A DNA stretch of 8,094 nt from an uncultured Clostridia bacterium (GCA_946540675.1 CAMNIW010000050.1:1-8094), one strand, 5' to 3'. Shown: positions 1 through 4,863, counted from the stretch's first letter. Notes: generated by a model not told the origin, from the letters alone. Numbers and translations: made by a program.

Positions 1-1
1 T

Positions 2-1774
2 TTCTGCGCGAAGGGCGGAGTCGAGCCCCAGTCGGAAACCGTTTGGCGTCAGGCGGACAAGTATCACGTCCCCCGTATCGCCTACGTAAACAAGATGGAT
101 ATAAACGGCGCCAACTTTATGAACGTCATAAAGATGATGCACGAAAGGCTTAAAGCCAACGCCGTTCCCATCTGCCTTCCGATAGGAAAGGAAGATACTT
201 TCAAAGGTATCATCGACCTTGTCGCCAACGAATCCATAATCTATCACGACGATCTCGGTAAAGACTTTACCGTAGGTCCCGTTCCCGCGGAATATCAGGC
301 GGAAGCGGAAGAAGCAAGGGCGAAACTTATGGAAGCGTGCGCCGAACAGGACGACGCTTTGATGGAAAAATTCTTCGAGACGGGCGAACTTTCCGTCGAA
401 GAGATGAAAAAAGCCATCAGAAAAGCCACCCTTAATATGGAGATGTATCCCGTACTTTGCGGATCGAGTTATAAAAACAGGGGCGTTCAGCACCTTCTCG
501 ACGCTATAGTAGACTACCTTCCCAGCCCCATCGACGTAGACCACGTCAAGGGTATCAACCCGGACACCGGCGCCGAAGAAGTGAGAAAGACCGACGATAA
601 CGAGCCTTTTGCGGGACTCGCGTTCAAGATCGTCGCGGATCCGTTCGTAGGAAAACTCGCTTATTTCAGGGCGTATTCGGGTACTTTGCAGGCAGGCTCT
701 TACGTCTACAACTCGACCAAGGGCAAAAAAGAGAGAGTCGGAAGGCTCGTCCTTATGCACGCAAACCACAGGGAAGAGATCGACGAGATCTATTCGGGAG
801 ACATATGCGCGATAGTCGGTCTTAAAGACACGACCACGGGCGATACTCTTTGCGACGAAAGTCACCCGATAATCCTTGAAAAGATGGAATTCCCCGAACC
901 TGTTATTCAGGTCGCTATCGAGCCCAAGACCAAGGCGGGTCAGGAAAAAATGACCCTTGCCCTTCTTAAACTCGCGGAAGAAGACCCCACTTTCAAGTTC
1001 TATACCGATAAAGAAACCGGACAGACGATAATCGCCGGAATGGGCGAACTTCACCTTGAAATAATCGTAGACAGATTGCTCCGCGAATTTAAGGTAGAAG
1101 CGAGCGTCGGCAAGCCGCAGGTATCTTACAAGGAGACCTTCCGTAAAGCCGTCGAAGCCGAAGGTATGTACAAGCGTCAATCCGGCGGTAAAGGTCAGTA
1201 CGGTCACTGCCGCGTCAGATTCGAGCCTTTGGAACCCGGTCAGGGCTTCGTGTTCGAAGACGAAACGGTCGGCGGATCCATACCGAAGGAATATATCGAG
1301 CCCGTCAGAAAGGGTATCGAAGAAGCCGCGAGAAACGGTTATCTTGCCGGATACGAGATGGTGGACTTCAAGGCTGTCGTATACGACGGTTCTTATCACG
1401 AAGTCGACTCTTCCGAAATGGCGTTCAAGATCGCCGGTTCGCTTGCGTTCAAAGACGGTATGAAGAAGGCTAATCCCGTGCTTTTGGAACCCATAATGAA
1501 AGTCGAGATAGTAACTCCCGAAGATTACTTCGGAGACCTTATGGGTAACGTTTCGTCGAGAAGGGGCACGATACTCGGCACCGAAGACAGAAATGGCTCC
1601 AAGGTCATCGATTCTTACGTTCCGCTTTCGGAAATGTTCGGTTACGCGACCGACCTTCGTTCGAGAACTCAGGGAAGGGGACAGTTCACTATGCAGTTCG
1701 ACCACTTCTCGGAATGCCCGAAGTCGATTGCGGAGAAGATTATAGGCGAGAGATCTGTTAAGAAAGACGATTAA
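2..1774 (+). CDS. fusA: Elongation factor G (EF-G), 5'-truncated by the window edge
   Basis: Translocation GTPase that moves tRNA-mRNA through the ribosome and, with RRF, splits post-termination ribosomes; cytosolic. The frame is open from base 2, so 590 residues are visible and roughly 110 N-terminal residues (P-loop, switch I and II) lie outside the window; the first ATG at 95 is internal, not the start. Visible signatures: GVEPQSETVWRQAD just before the G4 motif NKMD (visible residues 30-33), a G5-like GSSYKNRG segment, the domain II and III core (GMGELHLEI), the domain IV start with QSGGKGQYGH, and the domain IV tip SYHEVDSSEMAF carrying the conserved His. It ends RSVKKDD then TAA. It precedes tuf in the same direction, as in a classical str operon, but with an unusually long 420-bp gap. 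No frameshift or missing motif is seen in the visible part. Confidence 0.98.
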   Translation, partial: FCAKGGVEPQSETVWRQADKYHVPRIAYVNKMDINGANFMNVIKMMHERLKANAVPICLPIGKEDTFKGIIDLVANESIIYHDDLGKDFTVGPVPAEYQAEAEEARAKLMEACAEQDDALMEKFFETGELSVEEMKKAIRKATLNMEMYPVLCGSSYKNRGVQHLLDAIVDYLPSPIDVDHVKGINPDTGAEEVRKTDDNEPFAGLAFKIVADPFVGKLAYFRAYSGTLQAGSYVYNSTKGKKERVGRLVLMHANHREEIDEIYSGDICAIVGLKDTTTGDTLCDESHPIILEKMEFPEPVIQVAIEPKTKAGQEKMTLALLKLAEEDPTFKFYTDKETGQTIIAGMGELHLEIIVDRLLREFKVEASVGKPQVSYKETFRKAVEAEGMYKRQSGGKGQYGHCRVRFEPLEPGQGFVFEDETVGGSIPKEYIEPVRKGIEEAARNGYLAGYEMVDFKAVVYDGSYHEVDSSEMAFKIAGSLAFKDGMKKANPVLLEPIMKVEIVTPEDYFGDLMGNVSSRRGTILGTEDRNGSKVIDSYVPLSEMFGYATDLRSRTQGRGQFTMQFDHFSECPKSIAEKIIGERSVKKDD

Positions 1775-1899
1775 TTTCGCGCCGCTTAAGCGTCGCAATA
1801 CTGCGTTCCGCATCGGTTTTTGCAATTCCTGCGTACGGTAAGTACGCTCCCTTGCAAAAATCTCGCGCGCCTTGTCTTGCTTGCTTTATCGTCGCGAAA
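1775..1899. repeat. 125-bp foldable element with imperfect terminal inverted repeats (MITE/REP-like candidate)
   Basis: It starts at the base after the fusA stop. Bases 1775-1791 (TTTCGCGCCGCTTAAGC) match the reverse complement of 1883-1899 at 14 of 17 positions, with the outer seven bases perfect. Inside are a perfect 10-bp palindrome CGCTTAAGCG (1783-1792), a TGCG-TTC-CGCA hairpin (1802-1812), and a nested hairpin with a 9-bp outer stem (1817-1825 with 1852-1860) and a 6-bp inner stem (1831-1836 with 1842-1847). No U-tract follows, so it is not a typical terminator. No target-site duplication is obvious. The structure is seen directly; mobility or dispersal is inference. Confidence 0.55.
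1817..1860. other. Nested hairpin inside the 125-bp element
   Basis: TTTTTGCAA pairs with TTGCAAAAA (9 bp), then a 5-by-4 internal loop, then GCGTAC pairs with GTACGC (6 bp) around the 5-nt loop GGTAA. The element is nearly symmetrical, so it folds equally on either strand. It could stabilise or process the fusA-tuf transcript, or be the core of a dispersed palindromic repeat. It lacks the U-run expected after an intrinsic terminator. Confidence 0.6.
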
Positions 1900-2074
1900 G
1901 GCTGTTCTTATTTCTGAACGGTTAATACAATTCGCGAAAGCGCTTATCGCCGCGAAAGGATGTTCTTGTTTCTGAACGGTTAATACAATTCGCAAAAGCG
2001 CTTATCGTCGCGAAAGGATGTTCTTATTTCTGAACGGTTAATACAGCTCGCAAAAGCGCTTATCGCCGCGAAAG
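1886..2074. repeat. 58-bp tandem repeat, three full copies plus a 15-bp partial
   Basis: Copies start at 1886, 1944, 2002 and 2060 (partial), an exact 58-bp period. Any two full copies differ at four positions (about 93% identity). Each contains ATCG(T/C)CGCGAAAG, GTTC-N8-GAAC, GGTTAATACA and a small hairpin CGC(G/A)AAAGCG. A period that is not a multiple of three, with substitutions in the spaces, argues against coding. Copies abut directly with no variable spacers, so this is not CRISPR. The first copy overlaps the right end of the preceding 125-bp element, and all four copies repeat that end's ATCG(T/C)CGCGAAA, which suggests the array grew by duplicating that end. Confidence 0.9.
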
Positions 2075-2123
2075 ACGCGGCAAACAACAAACGCGCGTAA
2101 CGTCATTTACGCAAAATTCAAGA

Positions 2124-2151
2124 TTATGTAACCGCAAAAGCGGTATATAAT
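2124..2151 (+). promoter_or_regulatory. Probable tuf promoter, with a hairpin in the spacer
   Basis: A perfect TATAAT lies at 2146-2151, about 44 bases before the tuf start. The -35 is poor (TTATGT at 2124-2129 with a 16-bp spacer is the best fit). The spacer carries ACCGC-AAAA-GCGGT (2131-2144), a perfect 5-bp inverted repeat whose core CGCAAAAGCG is the same as in copies 2 and 3 of the upstream 58-bp repeat. The promoter suggests tuf can be transcribed independently of fusA. Confidence 0.6.
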
Positions 2152-2194
2152 ACAAAAACACCACAAAATCATATTTTTTGGAGGAAACAAAACT

Positions 2195-3415
2195 ATGGCA
2201 AAGGCTAAATTTGACAGAAGTAAGCCGCACGTAAACATTGGTACCATTGGCCACGTTGACCACGGCAAGACCACCTTGACCGCTGCTATCACGATGGTTA
2301 TGGCCTGCAAGGGCGAAGCCGAAGCGATGAGATATGACCAAATCGATAAGGCTCCCGAAGAAAAGGCGAGAGGTATTACGATCAATACCGCTCACGTAGA
2401 GTATCAGACCGATACCCGTCACTACGCTCACGTTGACTGCCCGGGACACGCCGACTACGTTAAAAACATGATAACCGGCGCCGCGCAGATGGACGGCGCG
2501 ATTCTCGTAGTTGCCGCTACCGACGGTCCGATGCCGCAGACCAGAGAGCACATTCTTCTTGCTCGTCAGGTCGGCGTTCCCTACATCATCGTATTCCTTA
2601 ACAAGACCGATCAGGTAGACGATCCCGAACTTCTCGAACTCGTCGAAATGGAAGTCAGAGGACTTCTTGACGAATACGGATTCCCCGGCGACGACACTCC
2701 GATCATCAAAGGTTCGGCTCTTAAAGCCCTTGAAAAGGCTTCTTCGGGCGCAAGCAAAGAAGAAATCCTTAACGCTCCCGAGTGCAAGTGCATACTTGAC
2801 CTTATGGACGCTATCGACAGTTATATCCCGACTCCGGAAAGAGACGACGCTAAGCCGTTCCTTCTTCCCGTCGAAGACGTATTCACCATCAGCGGTCGTG
2901 GTACCGTTGCTACCGGAAGAGTTGAAAGGGGCGTCGCTCACGTAGGCGATCCCGTTGAAATCGTCGGACTTCAGGAAAAACCGACCACTTCGGTTATTAC
3001 CGGTCTCGAAATGTTCAGAAAGACTCTTGACGAAGCTCAGGCAGGCGATAACGTCGGCGCTCTTCTTCGTGGTATCGACAGAAACGGTATCGAAAGAGGA
3101 CAGGTTATAACCAAACCCGGCACCGTTAAGGCTCACACCGAGTTCAGCGGACAGGTTTACGTCCTTACCAAAGAAGAAGGCGGACGTCACACTCCGTTCT
3201 TCAACAACTATCGTCCTCAGTTCTATTTCAGAACTACCGACGTTACCGGAACCATCAAACTTCCCGACGGAGTAGAAATGGTTATGCCCGGCGACCACGT
3301 CACGATCGACGTATCTCTTATCACGCCTATCGCTTGTGAAGAAGGTCTCCGTTTCGCTATCCGTGAAGGCGGCAGAACGGTAGGATCGGGCGTCGTTGCG
3401 AAGATAATAAAATAA
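2195..3415 (+). CDS. tuf: Elongation factor Tu (EF-Tu)
   Basis: GTPase that delivers aminoacyl-tRNA to the ribosomal A site; cytosolic. 406 residues, slightly longer than the usual 394-400. All G motifs are present: GHVDHGKT (19-26), RGITI (59-63), DCPGH (81-85, with the catalytic His at 85), NKTD (136-139) and SALK (174-177). Domains II and III follow (GRGTVATGRVERG near 230, HTPFFNNYRPQFYFRTTDVTG near 330), ending VVAKIIK. The start is set by GGAGG at 2180-2184, 10 bases before ATG. Between SALK and the LMDAID segment lies a stretch about 11 residues longer than in Bacillus-type EF-Tu (KASSGASKEEILNAPECKC, 181-199), which explains the extra length. It follows fusA but has its own promoter, and ends at a strong terminator. 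Confidence 0.99.
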   Translation: MAKAKFDRSKPHVNIGTIGHVDHGKTTLTAAITMVMACKGEAEAMRYDQIDKAPEEKARGITINTAHVEYQTDTRHYAHVDCPGHADYVKNMITGAAQMDGAILVVAATDGPMPQTREHILLARQVGVPYIIVFLNKTDQVDDPELLELVEMEVRGLLDEYGFPGDDTPIIKGSALKALEKASSGASKEEILNAPECKCILDLMDAIDSYIPTPERDDAKPFLLPVEDVFTISGRGTVATGRVERGVAHVGDPVEIVGLQEKPTTSVITGLEMFRKTLDEAQAGDNVGALLRGIDRNGIERGQVITKPGTVKAHTEFSGQVYVLTKEEGGRHTPFFNNYRPQFYFRTTDVTGTIKLPDGVEMVMPGDHVTIDVSLITPIACEEGLRFAIREGGRTVGSGVVAKIIK

Positions 3416-3445
3416 TCTTTGAAAAAACGTCATATATTACGAAAC

Positions 3446-3482
3446 AAAATTCCCGAAGGAGAGATTCCTTCGGGAATTTTTA
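3446..3482 (+). terminator. Intrinsic terminator of tuf
   Basis: A perfect 15-bp stem (3446-3460 with 3466-3480, core TTCCCGAAGGA / TCCTTCGGGAA) around the loop GAGAT, with a U-rich 3' side (TTTTTA). It lies 31 bases past the tuf stop. The A-run on the 5' arm could also let it act on the minus strand. Confidence 0.93.
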
Positions 3483-3487
3483 TTGTT

Positions 3488-3540
3488 CGCGGAGTCGGAA
3501 GAGTCCGCGCAAAGCGGCGATGAAAAAGCCTTTTGCGTAT
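3488..3540. other. Short hairpins between convergent genes
   Basis: CGCGGA (3488-3493) pairs with TCCGCG (3504-3509), and CGCAAA (from 3508) can pair with TTTGCG (3532-3537) in an imperfect stem. They sit between the tuf terminator and the minus-strand terminator. No reading frame of interest is present. They may be remnants of repeats. Confidence 0.35.
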
Positions 3541-3576
3541 AAAACGCGCCGCTTCCGCATAAAAGCGGAAGCGGCG
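3541..3576 (-). terminator. Intrinsic terminator of the minus-strand 118-aa gene
   Basis: A perfect 12-bp GC-rich stem (3547-3558 with 3565-3576) around a 6-nt loop. Read on the minus strand it is followed by CGTTTTAT, a short U-tract, and it starts 15 bases past the stop codon of the gene at 3592-3948. Read on the plus strand it is followed by GAAAAAA, so the natural direction is minus. Confidence 0.75.
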
Positions 3577-3591
3577 GAAAAAAGGAATATA

Positions 3592-3948
3592 TTAATACAA
3601 AACGTTTTCAACTGCCGTGCAGTATACCATAGGGACGTTTAGTATAGCGGTCTTATCATTTTTAAAAACGACTTTATATTTGTTTCCTTGGACATACGGA
3701 GATCCGCCTGTCTGTCCGCCGCCACGCAGAACTATAGTTGTATTTGTTTCGATAGGAGTAAATCCCTTAATATCGGATTTATTAAAAATAAAATCTTCTT
3801 TATCTATACCGAAGAACATAAGAGCCGGGGCGCCATCTTTTTTTGAACTGCCGAGATAGCAAACTTTATTTCCGGGGCAAAAATCATTTCCCGTGACTTC
3901 GCCTATTTTTTTTGAAAGAACTTTACCTAGTAATTTAAAAAAGCCCAT
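3592..3948 (-). CDS. Unrecognised 118-aa protein, divergent from an Xre regulator
   Basis: I do not recognise this protein. It starts MGFFKLLGKVLSKKIGEV, a short amphipathic or basic-hydrophobic N-terminus but not a clear signal peptide or membrane helix. The rest is rich in alternating hydrophobic residues and glycines, suggesting a small beta-fold: ALMFFGIDKEDFIFNKSDIK (42-61), TTIVLRGGGQTGGS (70-83), NKYKVVFKNDKTAILNVPMV (89-108). Three cysteines (24, 30, 110). Start chosen at ATG 3948 because AAGGGA lies 8 bases upstream and the promoter's predicted transcription start is near 3986; a GTG at 3981 would be almost at the 5' end with no ribosome binding site. The gene is AT-rich compared with its neighbours, has its own promoter with a palindromic operator, and its own terminator. 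The layout fits a product controlled by the adjacent Xre repressor. A PH-like or SHOCT-associated fold is only a guess. Confidence 0.85.
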   Translation of the reverse strand: MGFFKLLGKVLSKKIGEVTGNDFCPGNKVCYLGSSKKDGAPALMFFGIDKEDFIFNKSDIKGFTPIETNTTIVLRGGGQTGGSPYVQGNKYKVVFKNDKTAILNVPMVYCTAVENVLY

Positions 3949-3956
3949 AAATTGAT

Positions 3957-3962
3957 TCCCTT
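3957..3962 (-). promoter_or_regulatory. Ribosome binding site deciding the start at 3948
   Basis: AAGGGA on the minus strand, 8 bases before ATG. The longer alternative start (GTG at 3981) has only an AT-rich stretch upstream. Confidence 0.75.
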
Positions 3963-3992
3963 GTTTTAGAGTGTCTCTCACTTTATATATAA

Positions 3993-4021
3993 ATAATATA
4001 CGAGAAATTCTCGTATGTCAA
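3993..4021 (-). promoter_or_regulatory. Promoter of the 118-aa gene
   Basis: Minus strand: consensus TTGACA (4021-4016), exactly 17 bp, then TATTAT (3998-3993, 5 of 6 to consensus). Predicted start of transcription is near 3986, giving a leader of about 38 bases to ATG 3948. The 17-bp spacer is exactly the palindrome TACGA-N7-TCGTA, so a bound repressor would block RNA polymerase directly. Confidence 0.88.
3998..4016. promoter_or_regulatory. Operator 1 (19-bp palindrome in the promoter spacer)
   Basis: ATACGAGAA-A-TTCTCGTAT, perfect 9-bp arms about one central base. It shares the TACGA-N7-TCGTA pattern with operator 2. Its position between -35 and -10 of the minus-strand promoter is typical of an Xre/Cro repressor site. 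Binding by the neighbouring Xre protein is inference. Confidence 0.82.
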
Positions 4022-4023
4022 GT

Positions 4024-4048
4024 ATTTTACGATAATTTTTCGTAAAAT
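4024..4048. promoter_or_regulatory. Operator 2 (palindrome just before the Xre gene)
   Basis: ATTTTACGA-N7-TCGTAAAAT, perfect 9-bp arms. It has the same TACGA-N7-TCGTA core as operator 1; centres are 29 bp apart (4007 and 4036). It ends 6 bases before the Xre ATG and covers the only plausible -10 elements for that gene (GATAAT 4031-4036, TAAAAT 4043-4048), so it would give autorepression. Confidence 0.8.
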
Positions 4049-4054
4049 AATAGT

Positions 4055-4261
4055 ATGTATGAGAAAATAGCGGAAAGAATAAAAGAATTAAGAAAAGAGC
4101 GAGATTTATCGCAAGCGCAATTCGGGAACATAATATCGGTTTCGCAAGACAGCGTTTCTTTATGGGAAAAGGGGAAAAGCCTTCCTAATACGGAATATGT
4201 AATAAAGATTTGCGAGCAGTTTGATGTTTCTGCGGATTATCTGTTGGGATTAGAAGATTGA
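4055..4261 (+). CDS. Small Xre/Cro-type helix-turn-helix transcriptional regulator
   Basis: 68 residues, almost entirely one HTH_3 (Cro/C1-type) DNA-binding domain; cytosolic, expected to act as a dimer on palindromic DNA. Helix 1 is ERIKELRKERD (7-17), helix 2 SQAQFGNII (19-27), recognition helix about QDSVSLWEKG (31-40), then PNTEYVIKICEQFDVSADYLLG (44-65), the family's typical last helices. There is no C-terminal ligand or protease domain, so any inducer signal must come from elsewhere. The start ATG 4055 fits the family, but no Shine-Dalgarno sequence precedes it (AAAATAATAGT), so translation is SD-less or leaderless. It lies divergent to the 118-aa gene with two matching operators between, which suggests it represses both. 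AT-rich, unlike fusA, tuf and fakA. Confidence 0.94.
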   Translation: MYEKIAERIKELRKERDLSQAQFGNIISVSQDSVSLWEKGKSLPNTEYVIKICEQFDVSADYLLGLED

Positions 4262-4298
4262 ACAGGGGGAAAATCGTTATTATTTCAAAAATAAAAAT

Positions 4299-4337
4299 TA
4301 TGCCGTATGCGCGAAAGTTTTTTACGCATACGGCATA
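4299..4337 (+). terminator. Large hairpin downstream of the Xre gene, possible terminator
   Basis: A perfect 13-bp stem (4299-4311 with 4325-4337, arm TATGCCGTATGCG) around a 13-nt loop, 37 bases after the Xre stop. The following sequence is U-rich but not a clean run (TCTATATTTT). It may be a weak terminator or a leftover repeat. Nothing else supported is seen at 4262-4394. Confidence 0.5.
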
Positions 4338-4394
4338 TCTATATTTTAAGCATAATAGCGGCGGAATAGACTTAAAACGGCGGACAAGAGTATA

Positions 4395-4426
4395 TGGAAA
4401 ACGGAGCCGTTCGGCTCCGTTTTCCA
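4395..4426. terminator. Bidirectional terminator between the Xre gene and rpmB
   Basis: A perfect 14-bp stem (4395-4408 with 4413-4426, core AACGGAGCC / GGCTCCGTT) with loop GTTC. The arms carry AAAA and TTTT, so the U-rich part is inside the stem on both strands. It lies between convergent genes and could stop transcription from both sides. Confidence 0.75.
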
Positions 4427-4460
4427 CGTTAAAACAATGAATTTAGTTGAGTGGTCTAAT

Positions 4461-4478
4461 CAAAAAGGCATAAAGCCT
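4461..4478 (-). terminator. Short weak terminator-like hairpin after rpmB
   Basis: On the minus strand AGGC-TTTAT-GCCT followed by TTTTT, 8 bases past the rpmB stop. Only 4 bp of stem, so probably inefficient; the 14-bp hairpin further on could be the main stop. Confidence 0.4.
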
Positions 4479-4483
4479 GAAAT

Positions 4484-4672
4484 TCATACTCTTTCAACTT
4501 TTCCGCTTTTAAGGCATCTTGCGCAAACGTATTCAGAAGAAACAACGCCGTCCGTGACGACTCTGACCTTTTGAACGTTCGCATTGTAAGAACGCGGAGT
4601 CTTACGGTTACTGTGGCTTACCTTGTTGCCGGATAATTTCGCTTTACCGCAAACGCTGCAAACTCTTGACAT
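4484..4672 (-). CDS. rpmB: 50S ribosomal protein bL28, zinc-binding (C+) form
   Basis: Large-subunit ribosomal protein, 62 residues, normal for the Firmicutes form. It begins MSRVCSVCGKAKLSGNKVSH with the family's conserved SGNKVSHSNRKT core (14-25). Two CxxC pairs, Cys5/Cys8 and Cys50/Cys53, form the expected zinc-ribbon site, so this is the C+ type rather than the cysteine-free type some bacteria use in zinc shortage. Start ATG 4672 is fixed by GGAGGT five bases upstream; an in-frame ATG at 4744 would add 24 unrelated residues upstream of this site and of the promoter's -10. It is divergent from yloU and fakA, the usual arrangement at this Firmicutes locus. Confidence 0.97.
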   Translation of the reverse strand: MSRVCSVCGKAKLSGNKVSHSNRKTPRSYNANVQKVRVVTDGVVSSEYVCARCLKSGKVERV

Positions 4673-4677
4673 ATTGC

Positions 4678-4683
4678 ACCTCC
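4678..4683 (-). promoter_or_regulatory. Ribosome binding site of rpmB
   Basis: GGAGGT on the minus strand, five bases before ATG 4672; it rules out the longer frame starting at 4744. Confidence 0.88.
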
Positions 4684-4715
4684 AAACACTGATACTTCTC
4701 AAATTTAGCATAGAT

Positions 4716-4744
4716 ACTATAACACAAAATAATGATAAAAGCAA
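4716..4744 (-). promoter_or_regulatory. rpmB promoter
   Basis: Minus strand: TTGCTT (4744-4739), 17 bp, TATAGT (4721-4716, 5 of 6). The leader would be about 37 bases. The -35 begins inside the inverted repeat CAAGGATTTT (4742-4751) shared with the divergent yloU promoter. Confidence 0.7.
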
Positions 4745-4818
4745 GGATTTTGACCCGATTTTGACGAAATTTATATGTAAAAAAAGCCAACGGTATAAAA
4801 TCTACCCGAAAATCCTTG
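4742..4818. promoter_or_regulatory. Inverted and direct repeats between the rpmB and yloU promoters
   Basis: CAAGGATTTT (4742-4751) is the exact reverse complement of AAAATCCTTG (4809-4818); each arm runs into the TTG of a divergent -35 box. Between them, GATTTTGAC is repeated at 4746-4754 and 4757-4765, an 11-bp period (about one helical turn). This may be a regulator site coordinating both promoters, or a shared upstream element. No known operator was recognised. Confidence 0.5.
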
Positions 4819-4844
4819 TAAATTGCTTTGAAATATTGTATAAT
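4816..4844 (+). promoter_or_regulatory. Promoter of yloU-fakA
   Basis: TTGTAA (4816-4821, 4 of 6), 17 bp, perfect TATAAT (4839-4844). Predicted start is near 4851, at or just before the AAAGGAG site, giving a very short leader of about 13 bases. Confidence 0.82.
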
Positions 4845-4850
4845 TGATAC

Positions 4851-4857
4851 AAAGGAG
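4851..4857 (+). promoter_or_regulatory. Ribosome binding site of yloU
   Basis: AAAGGAG six bases before ATG 4864. It fixes this start against an in-frame ATG at 4828 that would lie upstream of the promoter's -10. Confidence 0.85.
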
Positions 4858-4863
4858 AAGCCT

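Noticed and set aside
1817..1860. Terminator of fusA.
   Set aside because: Stable hairpin, but no U-tract on either strand after the stem.
1786..1995. A 69-codon minus-strand frame in the fusA-tuf gap.
   Set aside because: It runs through the foldable element and a 58-bp repeat whose period is not a multiple of three; no ribosome binding site or family signature. Repeat-derived.
1886..2074. Possible CRISPR array.
   Set aside because: Units abut without unique spacers, the 58-bp unit is too long, and there are no cas genes.
2060..3433. A 457-codon open frame on the minus strand, antisense to tuf.
   Set aside because: It mirrors the codon bias of tuf; it has no family resemblance and overlaps the EF-Tu gene completely.
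3949..3981. Longer form of the 118-aa protein from GTG 3981.
   Set aside because: No ribosome binding site, and the GTG would be only about five bases after the predicted transcription start; ATG 3948 has AAGGGA at 8 bases.
4185..4427. An 80-codon minus-strand frame overlapping the Xre gene.
   Set aside because: Crosses the terminator and hairpin and overlaps the Xre gene; no start signal.
4258..4440. A 60-codon plus-strand frame overlapping the Xre stop.
   Set aside because: Starts at TTG, reads through two strong hairpins including the 14-bp terminator, and resembles no family.
4673..4744. N-terminal extension of bL28 from ATG 4744.
   Set aside because: It lies over the promoter and RBS; residues do not match bL28.
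4828..4863. N-terminal extension of the Asp23 protein from ATG 4828.
   Set aside because: Upstream of the TATAAT box, so outside the predicted transcript; the AAAGGAG site fits ATG 4864.
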